From positions 2,209,001 through 2,273,000 of the forward strand of contig JAOTOL010001659.1 of the NCBI GenBank assembly GCA_034440575.1: a stretch of 64,000 nt of DNA. Direction: 5' to 3'. Shown in pieces: positions 33,760 through 46,295 of this stretch (position 1 is its first letter; each line of letters starts with the position of its first letter). The stretch comes from Imbricaverruca yamaguchii (Eukaryota > Arthropoda > Thecostraca > Neoverrucidae). Below the pieces are notes generated by a model that was given only the letters and a program-made list of their open reading frames with translations, was not told where the DNA came from and ran no database searches. The position numbers and the translations under genes are program-made.

Positions 33760-34720
33760 GCTCCCAGCCGCACCGCGCGGCGGTCCTTCTCCCGGCAACG
33801 GTGACACCGACCAGCGTGCGACTCGCCAGCCAGGGAAGGGGAAACGGCAGAACCATTAGCGCATGACAAGCATGCTGGGGGCGAGGTGTGTGAGATGATG
33901 GGTGTGCTGGCCGCACATCAGTGTTGTGTTGGGTCTCGGCGAGTGGCCGCATTGATGGTGCATCGGTGTCGTCCGGTGCCGGTGGTGCTGCGTGGCCTTC
34001 TACACCACCACATTAGCACGCCAGCAGAAAGGTACACATTGTGCCGGAAACAAATAGATCTGCGGTGTGAGGAGAGCCTCCGCCCCCCTCGTGGGCTGCC
34101 TGAGCTGTGATAGGGCCCTCCGATCTCTGAGGGGGCCCTCTGAGCCACCCCAGGTTCGGAAAGTGGCTCTAGATCCCTTGCACCCTTCAGGAACTCACCA
34201 GAGGCTGATTGTCACCGTGCGAACATCCCTGGGAGGCCCTAGCACTCCGTGAAATCTTCTTTGGATCATTCTGGGAAGCTATTCGGGCCCCTCAGACCTG
34301 ACTTGGGGTGGGGGCATGTGCCCAGTGTGCCATCCCCCTGACTGCACCTCTGTCAATAGTTGCGCGTGGTCGATGGAGACAGATAAAACATCATAAGCGT
34401 AAATAAAGTAATCCAGCCAAGTAAAATGCACGACCACCATATGACGACTTGGATGCTATTGCTCGAAGCTACGTAGTAAAGACGGTCAAGCGTAATGTAT
34501 CATGTCGTTCGTTATAGAATAGAAATAAAATCTGGTACGAAACTATGATGATAGGCTAGGTGTTTCGTTCTTGATGTTTTTGCTTGTTACATTTGGATGC
34601 ACAACCATGCATCTATCTGAAATTCGGAATACGCAGGAATGGCCAGGAATGTACGGAATGGGAATTGGAAAGTGATGGGAAACAGAATGGGGAGAAAACA
34701 GCATGGGAAGATTAATCGAA
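33760..34720. other. No recognisable gene
   Basis: GC-richer to 34330, then AT-rich. Short overlapping frames only. GGGCCCTC words recur near 34110-34140. Confidence 0.5.
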
Positions 34721-34726
34721 TGGGAA

Positions 34727-35035
34727 CGGAACGGGAACGGAACGGGAACGGAACGGGAACGGAACGGGAACGGAACGGGAACGGAACGGGAACGGAACGG
34801 GAACGGAACGGGAACGGAACGGGAACGGAACGGGAACGGAACGGGAACGGAACGGGAACGGAACGGGAACGGAACGGGAACGGAGGGAACGGAACGGGAA
34901 CGGAACGGGAACGGAACGGAACGGGGAACGGAACGGGAACGGAACGGGAACGGAACGGGAACGGAACGGGAACGGAACGGGAACGGAACGGGAACGGAAC
35001 GGGAACGGAACGGGAACGGAACGGGAACGGAATGG
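34727..35035 (+). repeat. 11-bp minisatellite
   Basis: About 28 near-perfect copies of CGGAACGGGAA with two phase slips near 34886 and 34918. Three units (33 bp) give 11 codons, hence long Gly/Thr/Glu/Arg/Asn frames on plus and Phe/Arg/Ser/Val/Pro frames on minus that are not genes. Confidence 0.95.
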
Positions 35036-35440
35036 GAACCAAATGGGAACAAAATGTGGACGGAATGGGAACGGAATAGGAAAATAATTGGAACGGAATG
35101 GAAACTGAATAGGAAAGGAATGGGAACGGAATTAGAACGGAATTAGAACGGAATTAGAACGGAATTAAAACAGAATTAGAACGGAATTAGAATGGAATAT
35201 GAATGGAATAAGAATGAAATGGGAACGGAATATGTTCGGAATAGGAACTGAATATGAACGTGATAGGTACGGAATAGGAACGGGATGGGAACGGACCGGA
35301 AACGTGACATAAATGAGATGTGAACGGAATGGGAAGGAGATGTCAACGGAATGGTAGCGGAACGGCAAGTGAAAGGAAATTGAGTGTGAACGGAATGAGA
35401 ACGAAATGGGAACGAAAAGGAAAACGGAATGGGAATAAAA
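35036..35440 (+). repeat. Decayed extension of the 11-bp repeat
   Basis: GGAATGGGAACGGAAT-type words continue with growing divergence (GGAATTAGAAC, GGAATAGGAAC). The perfect core with a decaying flank on one side shows where the array has been homogenised most recently. Confidence 0.8.
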
Positions 35441-35666
35441 TATGGAGTCGGCAAGAATTTGGAAGCACTTGAATTGTGCTCATAGCATCAAAACAGCGCA
35501 AAACGGCGAGCTGCGAAAACCTACATTGATGACTTCGCTTCGGAATGATAAATTCTCCAGCATTGGCATTCTAAAACCGACGAAGCTTGACTTTGGGATC
35601 CGTCTGTGCTGCCACGGAGTCAGGCTATTCCTCTCGAAGGCTTTCCGACATGGTCGGTCTGTGCTT

Positions 35667-36506
35667 TTAACCCGTCCCGTCTCGGGGGGCGGGTTTTCAA
35701 CCGCCCCCTCAGGTTTTTCGCAGATAGCGGACGAACGGCGCGCAGCAGCGCGCCCAAGTTTGGCATTTCCTTTCCCACAACAATTTGACATGCTGATTCA
35801 AAATTTTTAGGTCAGGTCACCTAGGATTAACGAGTTAGTCAAGGTCAAGTGAGGTCACCTCCAAAAACGTTCAACCAGTCGTCACGCTTTAACGGATACA
35901 GATATTTTAATGAAACTCTGAGCGTCTGATTATCTTTGCGAATGCAACAAAACGTATGAGTTTAATTTTTCATTTATTTTCGTTTTTCACTACCTATAAA
36001 TTTTGCGTATTTGACAAATTGCAGTTAAAATGCAGGATTCTAGCTAAAGTAAGCATTTGTTATTAGAGCAAGTTGACTTCCAACAACGTTTCTCGGTCTG
36101 TTCTACCCATTGGAAAAGGAAAATTAAGGAAAACTTGAAAAGTAAAAATTTTTAAATAAAAAAAATGGGGGGGGGGGGCACAAAGATTATAGCCCTGGTC
36201 GATTTCGATGTCCTTTTCTCATACTAAATACATTTTGTGTTTTTCATATATCCCCCAAAATGAATCCTCCAGAGTCAAAAACATAATGTAAGTCGTGAAA
36301 AGTCGTGTAAATCTAGCCCACCTGGTGACGTCACTTTTCGGGGGAAAGTGTTTTCGGGGTTGGCCTAGACCCTACTTGTCGAGCGCTTTCCGATGACACA
36401 TCTTACGTTTTCGTGCGATGCTTAGTTTGGATTTTAGAGGGGGTCTTTAACCCCCCCCCCCCGAGACGGGGTGGGAGGCATTGACAGGAAAGACGGCGCG
36501 GGTTAA
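35667..36506. mobile_element. TTAA-type inverted-repeat element, family B/C/D, copy B
   Basis: The left end is TTAACCCGTCCCGTCTCGGG at 35667; the right end, read on minus from 36506, is TTAACCCGCGCCGTCTTTCC, and 30-odd bp further in CCCGTCTCGGGGGG recurs next to GAGGGGGT. The body has AGGTCAGGTCACC and AAGGTCAAGTGAGGTCACC near 35812-35858. It has no coding capacity. The C12 and G10 runs near the right end and at 36170 are part of it. Confidence 0.5.
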
Positions 36507-37014
36507 TACACAGCATATTTCTTCATTGTCAGCATCATTATATGGGTGGACGATCTACGCCTACGCTAGGGCCCCATGTGCCGTTCCAGTGGCCCACTCC
36601 AACAATGCTTCCGTCAAAATCGCCGAAAGATGGCGCAAACATTTATTTTGCTCCCCATCAGAAAGGATATATTTTCTTCGAACAGGTCTGCGAAGCTCAT
36701 CCCTCGCCAGGATTTGGCACGATCTGAGAGGCTGTCGGAGCTTGACAAAAACCGACCGGCTGCATCAGCTCTACTCGCCCTCACATGGTCCCCGCCTGGC
36801 CCCCACCCCCCGCTGGAAGTTGACAGCGTCCGCCAATGTGTGGGGGCGCGGTGGTCACCGTGTGGCAGCAGAAGGCTGACATCATTCTGCTAAGAAGAGG
36901 AAGGAGCGAGAAGAATGAGCGCCGAAAATATTTTCCTCTGGGCTGAACAATTCCACGCTACGCTGCCACGCGAGTAAAACAAGCTCACTCGGTCTGGTGC
37001 ATCCGTGTTCAACG
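36507..37014. other. Unassigned segment upstream of the 24-bp array
   Basis: Overlapping plus frames of 61-132 codons in three phases near 36480-36893; none is recognised. A 19-codon frame from ATG 36915 ends before the possible splice donor at 37015. Confidence 0.4.
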
Positions 37015-37109
37015 GTGAGTAACTATCGATCGGTGTAGCTTTCTTGTGCTTACCAGCGAAGGCTTTCATTAAAATATTTTCCTCGAAGTACTCGTGTTCT
37101 TTGTTCCAG
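37015..37109 (+). other. Possible 95-bp intron
   Basis: A strong donor context (AACG-GTGAGT, GT at 37015-37016) and a pyrimidine-rich acceptor (TTCTTTGTTCCAG, ending at 37109) bracket 95 bp. The next ATGs (about 37121 and 37141) lie just after the acceptor, in two frames that both run into the 24-bp array. Splice sites are short signals, so chance is possible. Confidence 0.3.
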
Positions 37110-37167
37110 GAAGCGGCTGGATGGCTAAACTTTGTGGTGATGGCTCGGGCGGCGGAAGCCGAGTCGG

Positions 37168-37695
37168 CCGACGGTCCCTCGGTTACGTCAGCCGACGGTC
37201 CCTCGGTGACGTCAGCCGACGGTCCCTCGGTTACGTTACCCGACGGTCCCTCGGTTACGTCAGCCGACGGTCCCTCGGTTACGTCAGCCGACGGTCCCTC
37301 GGTTACGTCAGCCGACGGTCCCTCGGTTACGTTACCCGACGGTCCCTCGGTTACGTCACCCGACGGTCCCTCGGTTACGTTACCCGACGGTCCCTCGGTT
37401 ACGTCACCCGACGGTCCCTCGGTTACGTCGGCTGACGGTCCCTCGGTTACGTCAGCCGACGGTCCCTAGGTTACGTCAGCCGACGGTCCCTAGGTTACGT
37501 CAGCCGACGGTCCCTCGGTTACGTTAGCCGACGGTCCCTCGGTTACGTCAGCCGACGGTCCCTCGGTTACGTCAGCCGACGGCCCCTCGGTTACGTCGAC
37601 CGGCGGTCCCTCGGTTACGTCAGCCGACGGTCCCTCGGTTACGTCAGCCGACGGTCCCTCGGTTACGTCAGCCGACGGTCCCGCTGTTACGTCAC
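37168..37695 (+). repeat. 24-bp minisatellite, about 22 copies
   Basis: The unit starts CCGACGGTCCCTCGGTTACG and ends TCAG, TTAC or TCAC. Since 24 is a multiple of three, the frame from ATG 37141 codes for an octapeptide repeat (SADGPSVT, LPDGPSVT, SPDGPSVT) until a TAG created by a C-to-A change near 37468. A secreted or surface repeat protein cannot be excluded given the possible intron upstream, but no signal peptide or non-repeat domain is seen. Confidence 0.9.
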
Positions 37696-37699
37696 ACGC

Positions 37700-38320
37700 A
37701 CGTCACGTGACCTGCGTGTCCACGGATTGTGACAATCTCTCGTCTCAATCGCAGTGTGCCACCAATGAAGCGTTGAACGCAAAATTCACCCACACCATAC
37801 CCACGATTATGTGTGATGCAGGAACTGAGCGAAAAATTCGTGAAGGACTCGGTGCACACCGCACCGTCTATGCTGGTTCGAAAATTAGGGAAATGCCTCC
37901 AAGTGGTCAGATGTTTGAACAGCATTCAGCAAAGGACTTCCTTTTAGCAAGAGGGTGACGAATTTAGACCGAAACAAATTGCTATTCAGTGTGATTATGT
38001 CGACTTTTTAAAATGCAGTCGAACTTCCGCGATCCAGTCTTGTTTGGGCCGCACCACCATTATAGATAAGTTGAACCTGATCCGGGATCACGACAACATT
38101 TCAGAGACAACATTTTTTTCCTGGGCTATTAATTAGCCCAGAATTAGCCCAGACCCCTCTGGCGACAACTTTTCCGAACGTGAAACTGCCGATAATCACC
38201 CTCTATTGTCAAGGCTTTCAAGCTGAGACAAACGGCGACGGGTTGACACACGACCAGCACGGTTCCAACAGTCCGCCCTCGACGACAACCCAGCGACTCT
38301 CGGCTGCGACTGCACCCAGC
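37700..38320. other. No recognisable gene
   Basis: A short frame (83 codons, 37707-37958) and AT-rich DNA. Not recognised. Confidence 0.5.
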
Positions 38321-38334
38321 CGGCATAGGCGCGG

Positions 38335-38478
38335 CCGAACACCGTCGGCCGGCAATGGCCCACATGGACATCGGTCACATGTCACATGGCGCATCACCCG
38401 TACCTCAGAGGGAGCGGCGCGACCAACCACCCTCGGCCGGATATGTCCCACTGGACATCGGTCACATGTCACATGATG
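38335..38478 (+). repeat. Two-copy ~97-bp tandem duplication
   Basis: CGGCCGG followed by ACATCGGTCACATGTCACATG occurs near 38347 and again near 38438, with partly conserved sequence in between. Confidence 0.7.
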
Positions 38479-38518
38479 GAAGTCTCCTTAGACGGCGCAG
38501 ACCGGCTGACAGTACCTA

Positions 38519-38695
38519 GGGGCGTCAGTAGCTAGGTAATTAGGCGGGGCGTCTGACATGCCAGGGGTGCGGGTTCGATTCCACGCGCTTCCCGCCCTCC
38601 CTGCCAGGGTGAGACGCAGGCGACTCCATATGGCGTCAGCTGTTGATTGCGTCGTAAAGCCACAACCGACCAATCACGGCAGGGTGCAGTGAGCT
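38519..38695 (+). mobile_element. tRNA-derived SINE-like element
   Basis: Box A-like TAGCTAGGTAATTAGGC (from 38529) and box B GGTTCGATTCC (38572-38582) lie at tRNA spacing, with a tRNA-like 5' GGGGCGTC. Stems are imperfect, so it is not a tRNA. The ~100-bp tail includes GCGTCGTAAAGCCACAACCG, sharing GCGTCGTAAA with the 10.0-kb element. Confidence 0.6.
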
Positions 38696-38699
38696 CGCA

Positions 38700-41160
38700 G
38701 TTTGGAGGATATTATTATCACGGCTGGACTTTTGTGAAAGTATAAGCGCTACAAGTACAATCTAAATCAAGTGCGCTACAGTTAGGGTCATGTGTGAGTA
38801 CAATATGTGAATACTATTCTATGACGTCATGGCGACATGGTCGATACAACTTTGGACTCCAACTTTGTCACCACTTGGCCTGGTTGTTAGTTGAGTGTTA
38901 AAGTTTGCACTGTCTGATAGGAACGGCTCCGGACCTAGTGAAGAATAACCAAAGAGGACAAATACTATTCAGTGACTGACCGATTGGTAATTGTTTAATG
39001 CATAGCACCTCAAAACAGCAGCACACATACCCTGGGTCATACATCGCCAGAATTTGCATCCTCAATATTAAACGTAGCTTTCTCAGGCATCATCACAAGG
39101 TTATACAATACCGACTTGAGCCATTTCGTATGCAACTTCATGTTGCCCCCACGTGATTTGTTGTGCAAATTCAATACAATGCTTTTCGATAATTACACCG
39201 CTGTGTAGCTGATAAGCGATTCACGCTTAGTATAACTTTCTTCCCTGGTCTCTGTGCAGGCCAATCATGAATAGGCTTAAGCTGTCATCTGAAGACATTT
39301 TATAAATCTCGAGAAGTCATTTTAAGATTAGCTATGTTTTCACCAATCATAGGCCAGTAAATGGAGAGCAGCAATTGTTTTCTGAAGAAGAATATAAAAA
39401 GTATATTCCTTTCAAGGCTAAACTTTCCATGATTAGAATTACATGATTTAGTCTATTCAGCAGCGGGCACTTCTGCGCTGGCTCTGGATGCATGCCGGCA
39501 GTATCAACCATAATCGTACAAACTAGAATAATTTGATCGCTATTATCTGGATGAAATCTACGAGACGAAACTGGGCGCATGCTGTCTGGCTGGGCATGCG
39601 CTTTCGTCTTCAAAGGCGCAATGGCACCATAAACTTCAGCTTCCAAGTGTGGTCCAGCTACAGCGCCGCAGGATATTTCTCTCAAGCTTGAGGGTGAGAC
39701 CGAGACTGCTTTCTCTCTCCCTCCCCACACTTATCGTAGAAGCTTAGATTTCGGCAACTTTGATTCTGAAGCACGAAGGTTCTTCTTCTTCATTTTTTTG
39801 CGGTCAAAAGTTTCGTTCAGCTGCTCTAAAGCTCACCATCTGGCCGTCTCCTGTTCCTGTGCTCCTGTCTAACCGCAGGTACAAACGGTCGACCCCCTCA
39901 TCTCCCCCGTCGCAAAGAGAAAGCAACGTGGGCTGCATACTGTAAGGGCGTGTGCAAATCACGAAAAGGTAATTTACCAGAGCAACCTGAAAGGTGACGT
40001 TCCCATTCGTGGGAAAGCCAGGGACAAGAGGCTATATAGTATCCCTCGTGCTGATGTTGGTGCAGGGCACCTACGATACCACAGCGTCCCATCACCACCC
40101 AGAAGATATTGGTGCGTTGTGCGTCGCACATAGTTGCGTCCCTAACGCAGGCGACACAAAGACACCGCGCTGCGTCGGTTTCAGTGCGAAGATGACGCCC
40201 ACTCACGAATGGAAAGCTCAAAAGTGTTGCGCTTGTTGTTTGACAGCGAATTCAGACTGGCCTGCCACTTCCTAGAAATAACACCCCTTTCAGCTCTCAG
40301 TAAAATTCACTGGCGGAGAGCGAGAGGGAACTCGTTGGCGGAGCCCGTGAGCTTCGCTTCTCCCGCAGCATCAGCGGCCCAGGCGTCATCAAACCGGGGA
40401 TTTACATAAGCTAAGATGTGTTTATCATTGACACTTGCGGGCTGCTGAACTCTCTGCAACTCAGCGTGTTGACAAAGGATGGGGATGTGAGTTATCATTC
40501 GTTCATTTCAACTCGTCTCTTATATTAGTTTTACAAACACTGTCGGACTCAGGTCTGCCTCACCTCCTCTCCGTGTTCCTTGGCTGAATGCACCTTTCTT
40601 CGCAGAATGCCTCAGACGTGACGAGCGCTCATTATTTTACCGCAGCGAGGCTTCTCCAGCCTCTGCAATTCCGGATTTTGTCTGCAGCAGTGGCCCATGA
40701 CTGGAAATGCGTTTTGTGATTGCTGAATGAAATTAGTTATTTTGTTTCCTCCCAAGTGACACCTTCCCAAGAAAAACAAGTGTTTACCTTGGAAAGGTAA
40801 ACCCTTGGAAGATAAACATGTTGAGTGGCCGAAGTTGTCTTCGGAAAATAATTGAACATTAATGGATAGAGTGCAAAGGCGCACCTATTTATGTTTGCGT
40901 TACCCAGAGGTACCAGGTTAAGGTTATGCATTTATAATCCGGCAGAGTATGTGAATGAATATATAATGTAATTTAATTTATAGCTGATATGTTTACTTCT
41001 CAAGCACCACCAAGTGAAGTACTCACAGGAAGCAAATGGCCCCTAACTGCAAATCCAGGTTATGTCAGGTTTCGCATGCTAACTTCGCCTTGCTAAAATC
41101 ACGTGCAAATGGCCACGTAATCGCTGCTCTTGGATAAGGATTTGCTTATGTTCATCTTTC
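38700..41160. other. No recognisable gene
   Basis: Mixed composition; the longest frame is 127 codons on minus (39347-39730). No domain or repeat recognised. Confidence 0.55.
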
Positions 41161-41164
41161 AATT

Positions 41165-41625
41165 TGAAAACTAAAGACAAAAAAAGAAACAAAGAGAAAA
41201 GCAAAAAGAAACAACGCGAAAAACAAAGAGAAAAAAAGAGAAAAAAAAACAGAAAGGGAAAGAGGAAGAGGAAGAGAAAGAGAAAGAGAAAGAGAAAGAG
41301 AAAGAGAAAGAGAAGGAGAAAGAGAAAGAGAAAGAGAAATAGAAAGAGAAAGCGAAAGAGAAAGTGAAAGAGAAGGAGAAAGAGAAAGAGAAAGAGAAAG
41401 AGAAAGAGAAAGAGAAAGAAAAAGAGAAAGAGAAAGAGAAAGAGGAAGAGGAAGAGAAAAAGAAAGAGAAAGAGAAAGAGAAAGAGAAAGAGAAAGAGAA
41501 AGAGAAAGAGAAAGAGAAAAGAGAAGAGGAAAGAAAAAGAAAAAGAAAAGAAGAGAGAAAGAGGAGAAGAGCCCTTTAAAGAAAGAGAAAAGAGATTAAG
41601 AGTAAAGAAAAAGAGATAGTTATCT
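41165..41625 (+). repeat. Polypurine tract (AGAGAAAG)n
   Basis: About 450 bp of almost pure purine, mainly GAGAAA hexamers, with only a handful of pyrimidines. Long Lys/Glu frames on plus and Phe/Leu frames on minus follow from it. Mirror-symmetric purine runs of this length can form triplex DNA. Confidence 0.95.
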
Positions 41626-41628
41626 GTC

Positions 41629-41697
41629 CCCTCCCTCTCTCTCTGTCTCTCTCTCTCTCTCTCTCTCGCTCTCTTACTCTCTCTTTCTCTCTGATCT
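41629..41697 (+). repeat. CT microsatellite
   Basis: A TC/CT run directly after the purine tract, making an abrupt strand switch from purine to pyrimidine. Confidence 0.95.
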
Positions 41698-41699
41698 CG

Positions 41700-43350
41700 G
41701 ATGGTGGGCCTGACACCCCGTGGCGGCCTTGCGATGGTAGTGGACGTCATGCTCCGCCGCCTCCCCATCCTGCCGGTCCTGCCTCGACAATCAGCTGATA
41801 TCGTGATCCGTCACCGCCGCAGGCAAGCTCAGCACAAACACCATCAGGATAAAATGGTCGCGCTGCCGGTAGATCATCGCCGGGTTGGTCTCCCATTCAC
41901 GTGTCTCACGACCGCCACCGGGGGCGGGAAGCGAGCAGATGGGAGAGTCCGGTAAGATGCCTGAGCAGAGCCGGACCTTTTTGCCGCGATCCATCGTGAG
42001 GCGGGTTGTTGCGATATTGTCGGCCCGTCACGCCTGGTGCGCCCTCGCCAATCTGGAGGGCGTTCTTTTCTGACATGCTTTTACTTATGATGTAGTGCTG
42101 TCAGCGTGCTAGCATATTATCTGGGGAAATGGAGGATATTACGGGTTAATGGAAAAGGCTCAGGGTGATGAGGCATTTTCCTTCCCCATTTTCATCCAAA
42201 ATTTTCTCGGTTTTGTTCGATGATACTGAAACACTCCCTACTTCAACGAAGCTATGCTAGTTAGGTTACTCGCGTAGGTGGATTTACGCAAGGCTTATCA
42301 GGTAAAGGACTCCGCCTGGAAAAGTGAAAGACGCACGAGGCTAGTAAGAGCTGCTCGTTGTGACTTTATATGTGGAGACAGGAAAGGAGGTTAGAACATT
42401 CGATTTTTTTTCTCACTGGAGCGCGCTTTTGGGGATAGTTTTCATGCTAAATTCCTGCACTGGAATCGTGTCAAAATTAATATAAACTGGAGCAATGCTG
42501 CCTAGGATTGAACGCCGACGTCGTGTAAAAAGTTCCACAAAAAGCAGTCGAAGTAACTTTAAGTCGAGCAGGCTATTGCCAAGCATGTAAAGTAAGTAGT
42601 CAGGGATGTTGTAATATATACTTGAAATCAGCTGCTGTATCCTATGTGTGGGCACCGCACTGATGGCTCGTGCCCACCGTATTGATTCGTACATGTATTA
42701 TGTGATACCGGAGGAGGTTCCTGGGGATTTATGAAGCCCTTTCCATTATCACGCGCACCGGAAGCGGAAGGGATCCGCCCACAGTCCTATGTTCAAATAT
42801 ATCTCATAAACGGGCAAAGATGTTGCAACGAAACATAGGAACATTTTTGGACATTCATCAGCGCATGGCTGGTTATAAAACTGAAATCAGTTGATAAACA
42901 TCAGTGCTGCATGGGTCGAAAGTCGACCGATAGGGCCGCGCGAAGATCAAAGACTCGTCGAAGGGCCCTGAAGCCCAACTATCTGACGGCGGCCGGTCGC
43001 CACAAAAGTTTGTCACATGAGCGCCGTCCGATCGGATGGTGTGAATTGACCCTAAAGGAATTGATCTGGGCTCTTTAAATTTGTACTACAGCGAGTTCGC
43101 TTATACAGGCGTAAGATTTCTTCTAAATCTTGCGTTTCTAGTTTCATCAGTTTCAGAGATCTCAGGGAGGGACAATCTGCCTCTCTGCTTGTGTGATGTG
43201 AGAAGCACTGGTGCTCGTGTTAGACACCTACCTATAGCCCGAGTCAAGATCTGTTGAAGACACTAGACCTCTCTTGGGCTAGGCCCAGATTTGGTTAAGG
43301 AGGCTCATCTGTACGGATGTAGCGAAGGGCACACGTGGGCTGGACCACCA
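41700..43350. other. No recognisable gene
   Basis: GC-richer to 42060 with short frames on both strands, then AT-rich. Nothing supported. Confidence 0.5.
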
Positions 43351-43361
43351 TCTCGACATTA

Positions 43362-43885
43362 ACCCTGTTTCCATGACGCTAGCGAATCCGGATTTCCTTA
43401 CCAATTAGGATTTCCGAAGTCTTGGAAACGCCTTCGTGAGCTAATTGGATTGGATTTCCGAATCCGTCTAAAAAGATTTCCTGAGGAAATCCGGATTTCC
43501 CAGGAGTTAGAAGCATATGGTATCATTAACTTCGCCGGTCGTCAGCGCCGACGTGGTTTTGGAAGGTTTTTAGTGAAGGGTGACCGAGTGTATAATATAA
43601 TATATAGTATAACATATAGTATAATATAATAAAATATAATACAATACCTTCGCAAAAAACAGCAAGACTCTTCAAGTCTCTAATGCAACGACGCAGCCCA
43701 CGCCGATGTGGCATATGTTTTTGGGGTATTGAAGGGAAATGTCGGACGTGCGCCGCAACTGTCAGCAAATCCGGGATTTCCCACCAAATCCTGATTCGAA
43801 AGTCTTACATGTAATCCTGATTTCCTTGCGAATGGCCATGGAAACGCTCCTTGTAATCCGGATTCGATTCATTGTGGAAATCCAA
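43362..43885. repeat. Fold-back region of GGATTTCC/GGAAATCC words
   Basis: About a dozen copies of GGATTTCC, GAATCCGGATT or their complements occur in both orientations. The left border GTTTCCATGACGCTAGCGAA is roughly the reverse complement of the right border TTGCGAATGGCCATGGAAAC. An AT-rich TATAATATA spacer lies between (43590-43650). It is probably an inverted-repeat element or several nested pieces. Confidence 0.5.
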
Positions 43886-43889
43886 TCCC

Positions 43890-46290
43890 AATTCAAATAT
43901 GTTATGAAAACAAGGGTATAGCCCTTAACTAAGCATACGGTCTGGGTCTCCCGGACGATAATATAATCTACCGGACGTCCAATGGAATCTTGATTGCCGC
44001 GTTCTGGGCGTCGGCCATACTCTGCCCGTGCGTCAGACTAAGTGCTGGTGCGTCATATTGGCGACAAAGCATGCACATTTCGTGAAGCAAGCTCGTCATC
44101 AAAGGAAAAGAGAAGAATTCGCAACCATTCGCCAAGTACTCGAAAAATATTATACCCGTCCGGGATTGAATCTCCCGGGTGTTCGATAGATTCTTAGTCG
44201 TGTGAACGGATCCGAAAGGCTCGACTCTTTAGGACATGGAATACATTTGTGAAGTCTTTGCCGTCCGGCTGGGTCCAAATGCACGCTAAATCCTGGATTC
44301 GTCTCCATCACAACTGAGATTCTGTACTGGCTGTGACAGATCTAACTGTCGTTGACTTGGAAGCGGTTGCACGGTCAGCGATTAGAGCAACGACACCTGG
44401 TTTTAAACGATATTTGTGCCCTTTTCCACATAACTAGGATACATGTAAAGTGGCCGATTCCAGAATGGCTACACTAAGTAGTAGAAGCGCTGAACTGCCC
44501 TTCCCATCCGCCTCCAGTCATAAGGATGGCCCGCGGTAGTTCAAGAGCTAATTACGATCGAGTCAGAAACATAGTTGAAGAAAGGTCAGAATGGCTGCTT
44601 CTATCTAAGATTGACATCTACTCTATGGTAGTGCATGTAAAATAGATGACTTTAAATAGATGTAGTTCGTCCCCTAAATATCCGTTATTTGATACTCCCT
44701 TGGATGCTTGGAAATACAAACACTTGCACATTTCCTTGGAAGCATACCATATGCTGCAGGTTTGGTCAATGACTAGTTATTTTCGCCCAACGGCAAATAA
44801 ACCTTGATGCCTCCAAATATTCCAGAAAAAGGGCGAATCCGATGCTTTTCATCTTTGCCTCCCAGCTGGAATTAGCATTCCACAGTTTTTCGCTCTCCTA
44901 ACAGGTCGGCGGAATCTGGTAATAGTATTGCGGCACGGGCGAATTCATGTGCTGGAACTGGATGCCCACGCTCAATTTTGTCACGTTGTGTCTGAGGTGC
45001 GTGCAGTAAACCGCACCATGGCTGGACATCCCAGCAGCGAGTGCAGCAGCGAGTCGAATACCATGTTAACTGCAGCACAAACCGATGAAATTACGCGCAT
45101 CCATTTGTATACTGCAGGCGAAAAATAACCAATAAATTCGGCGGCAATGACTGCGACCAATCACGATGCAATGCTTCTCGTGGGTCCTCCGAGTCACGGG
45201 ACGATTCACATGCTGTGTTGGGTATGTTTAATGCTGATAATCTTCGCTTCAATTGAAACCTCTTGGCAACCGAAAGTTGAGCCTTACCTATTCTACTTTG
45301 TGTGAATGTTTGCACATTGTTATGAGTAGAGAGTGAAGCCACAAACGTTTCCAACCCAATGCCCACATATAATAAAATCACACGGCTATTGACATCTACA
45401 GCTCAGGCAACAACAGACATAACTGACAGCTGACACACCATCCTATTTACGGTGCTAGTCGACTTTATAAAGCCACAACTATATTCCACTGTAAACATCG
45501 CAGCGATGTCGGTGGGTTTATTTATTTATGTATTTAGTTATTTCACAATTCATGCCCTCCACGTGCAGTGGCTGTTGTGGACAGTCTGGGTACAACTCAC
45601 AGATATTTACAAAGAAAGGATAGATTTGTGGTCAATAGTGGGAGCAGATTCAGCACAACAAACATTCGTACGCCAACATAATACAATACCCATATCACTC
45701 TCCGCACTACATACACCGTGCTTGCAACAAGAGCTATAAACGAGTGGTTTGTAGAAGTGATAGAAAGCGATGACCTAAAGGTGACTTCATAGTGTACACA
45801 TATCCATTGTGTAAGTTTTTTGTGTGACTAGTGTTGTTCGTGGAGATACGCTAGTGCATGTTTTTTTAAGTTAGACAGCCTCGATATTTTTGTTTCAGTA
45901 GGAAATTTGTGATAGTGGAAGACAGACGAGTAGAAGAATATCCTGCGGTCAGCCTCTCTGTGTATGGCTGGTAGGTGTAGGTGGACGTTTGCACGTGTGT
46001 GACGATTTCGCAGGGTAGATATTGCAGTGATTTGGTCGGTAATGTGCGTTTAATGTTATCAATGTTACCCATAGGATAACAGACAAGAAGTCGGGCGATC
46101 TTGACACCCTGCGCACACGATGTGCAAAGCAACAACCTATTCTACATAACCAACTGCTTTACCAGTTGTGGTAAATTGCATGCACCGATTCAAAACGGCA
46201 GCTGTCTTATGAGACCCTCACAAGCCGCTTTTCTACGCTAGATGCATTGACGACCCAATGGGTGCCCATAGGGGCCCGCATGATTAGCTG
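43890..46290. other. No recognisable gene
   Basis: No frame over 100 codons, and no repeat or RNA recognised. Confidence 0.55.
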
Positions 46291-46295
46291 TTGTT

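Noticed and set aside
34543..35146. Gly/Thr/Glu/Arg and Phe/Arg/Ser/Val/Pro frames of ~150-170 codons
   Set aside because: Translations of the 11-bp repeat.
41079..41768. 229-codon Phe/Leu-rich minus frame resembling a membrane protein
   Set aside because: It is the complement of the GAGAAA purine tract.
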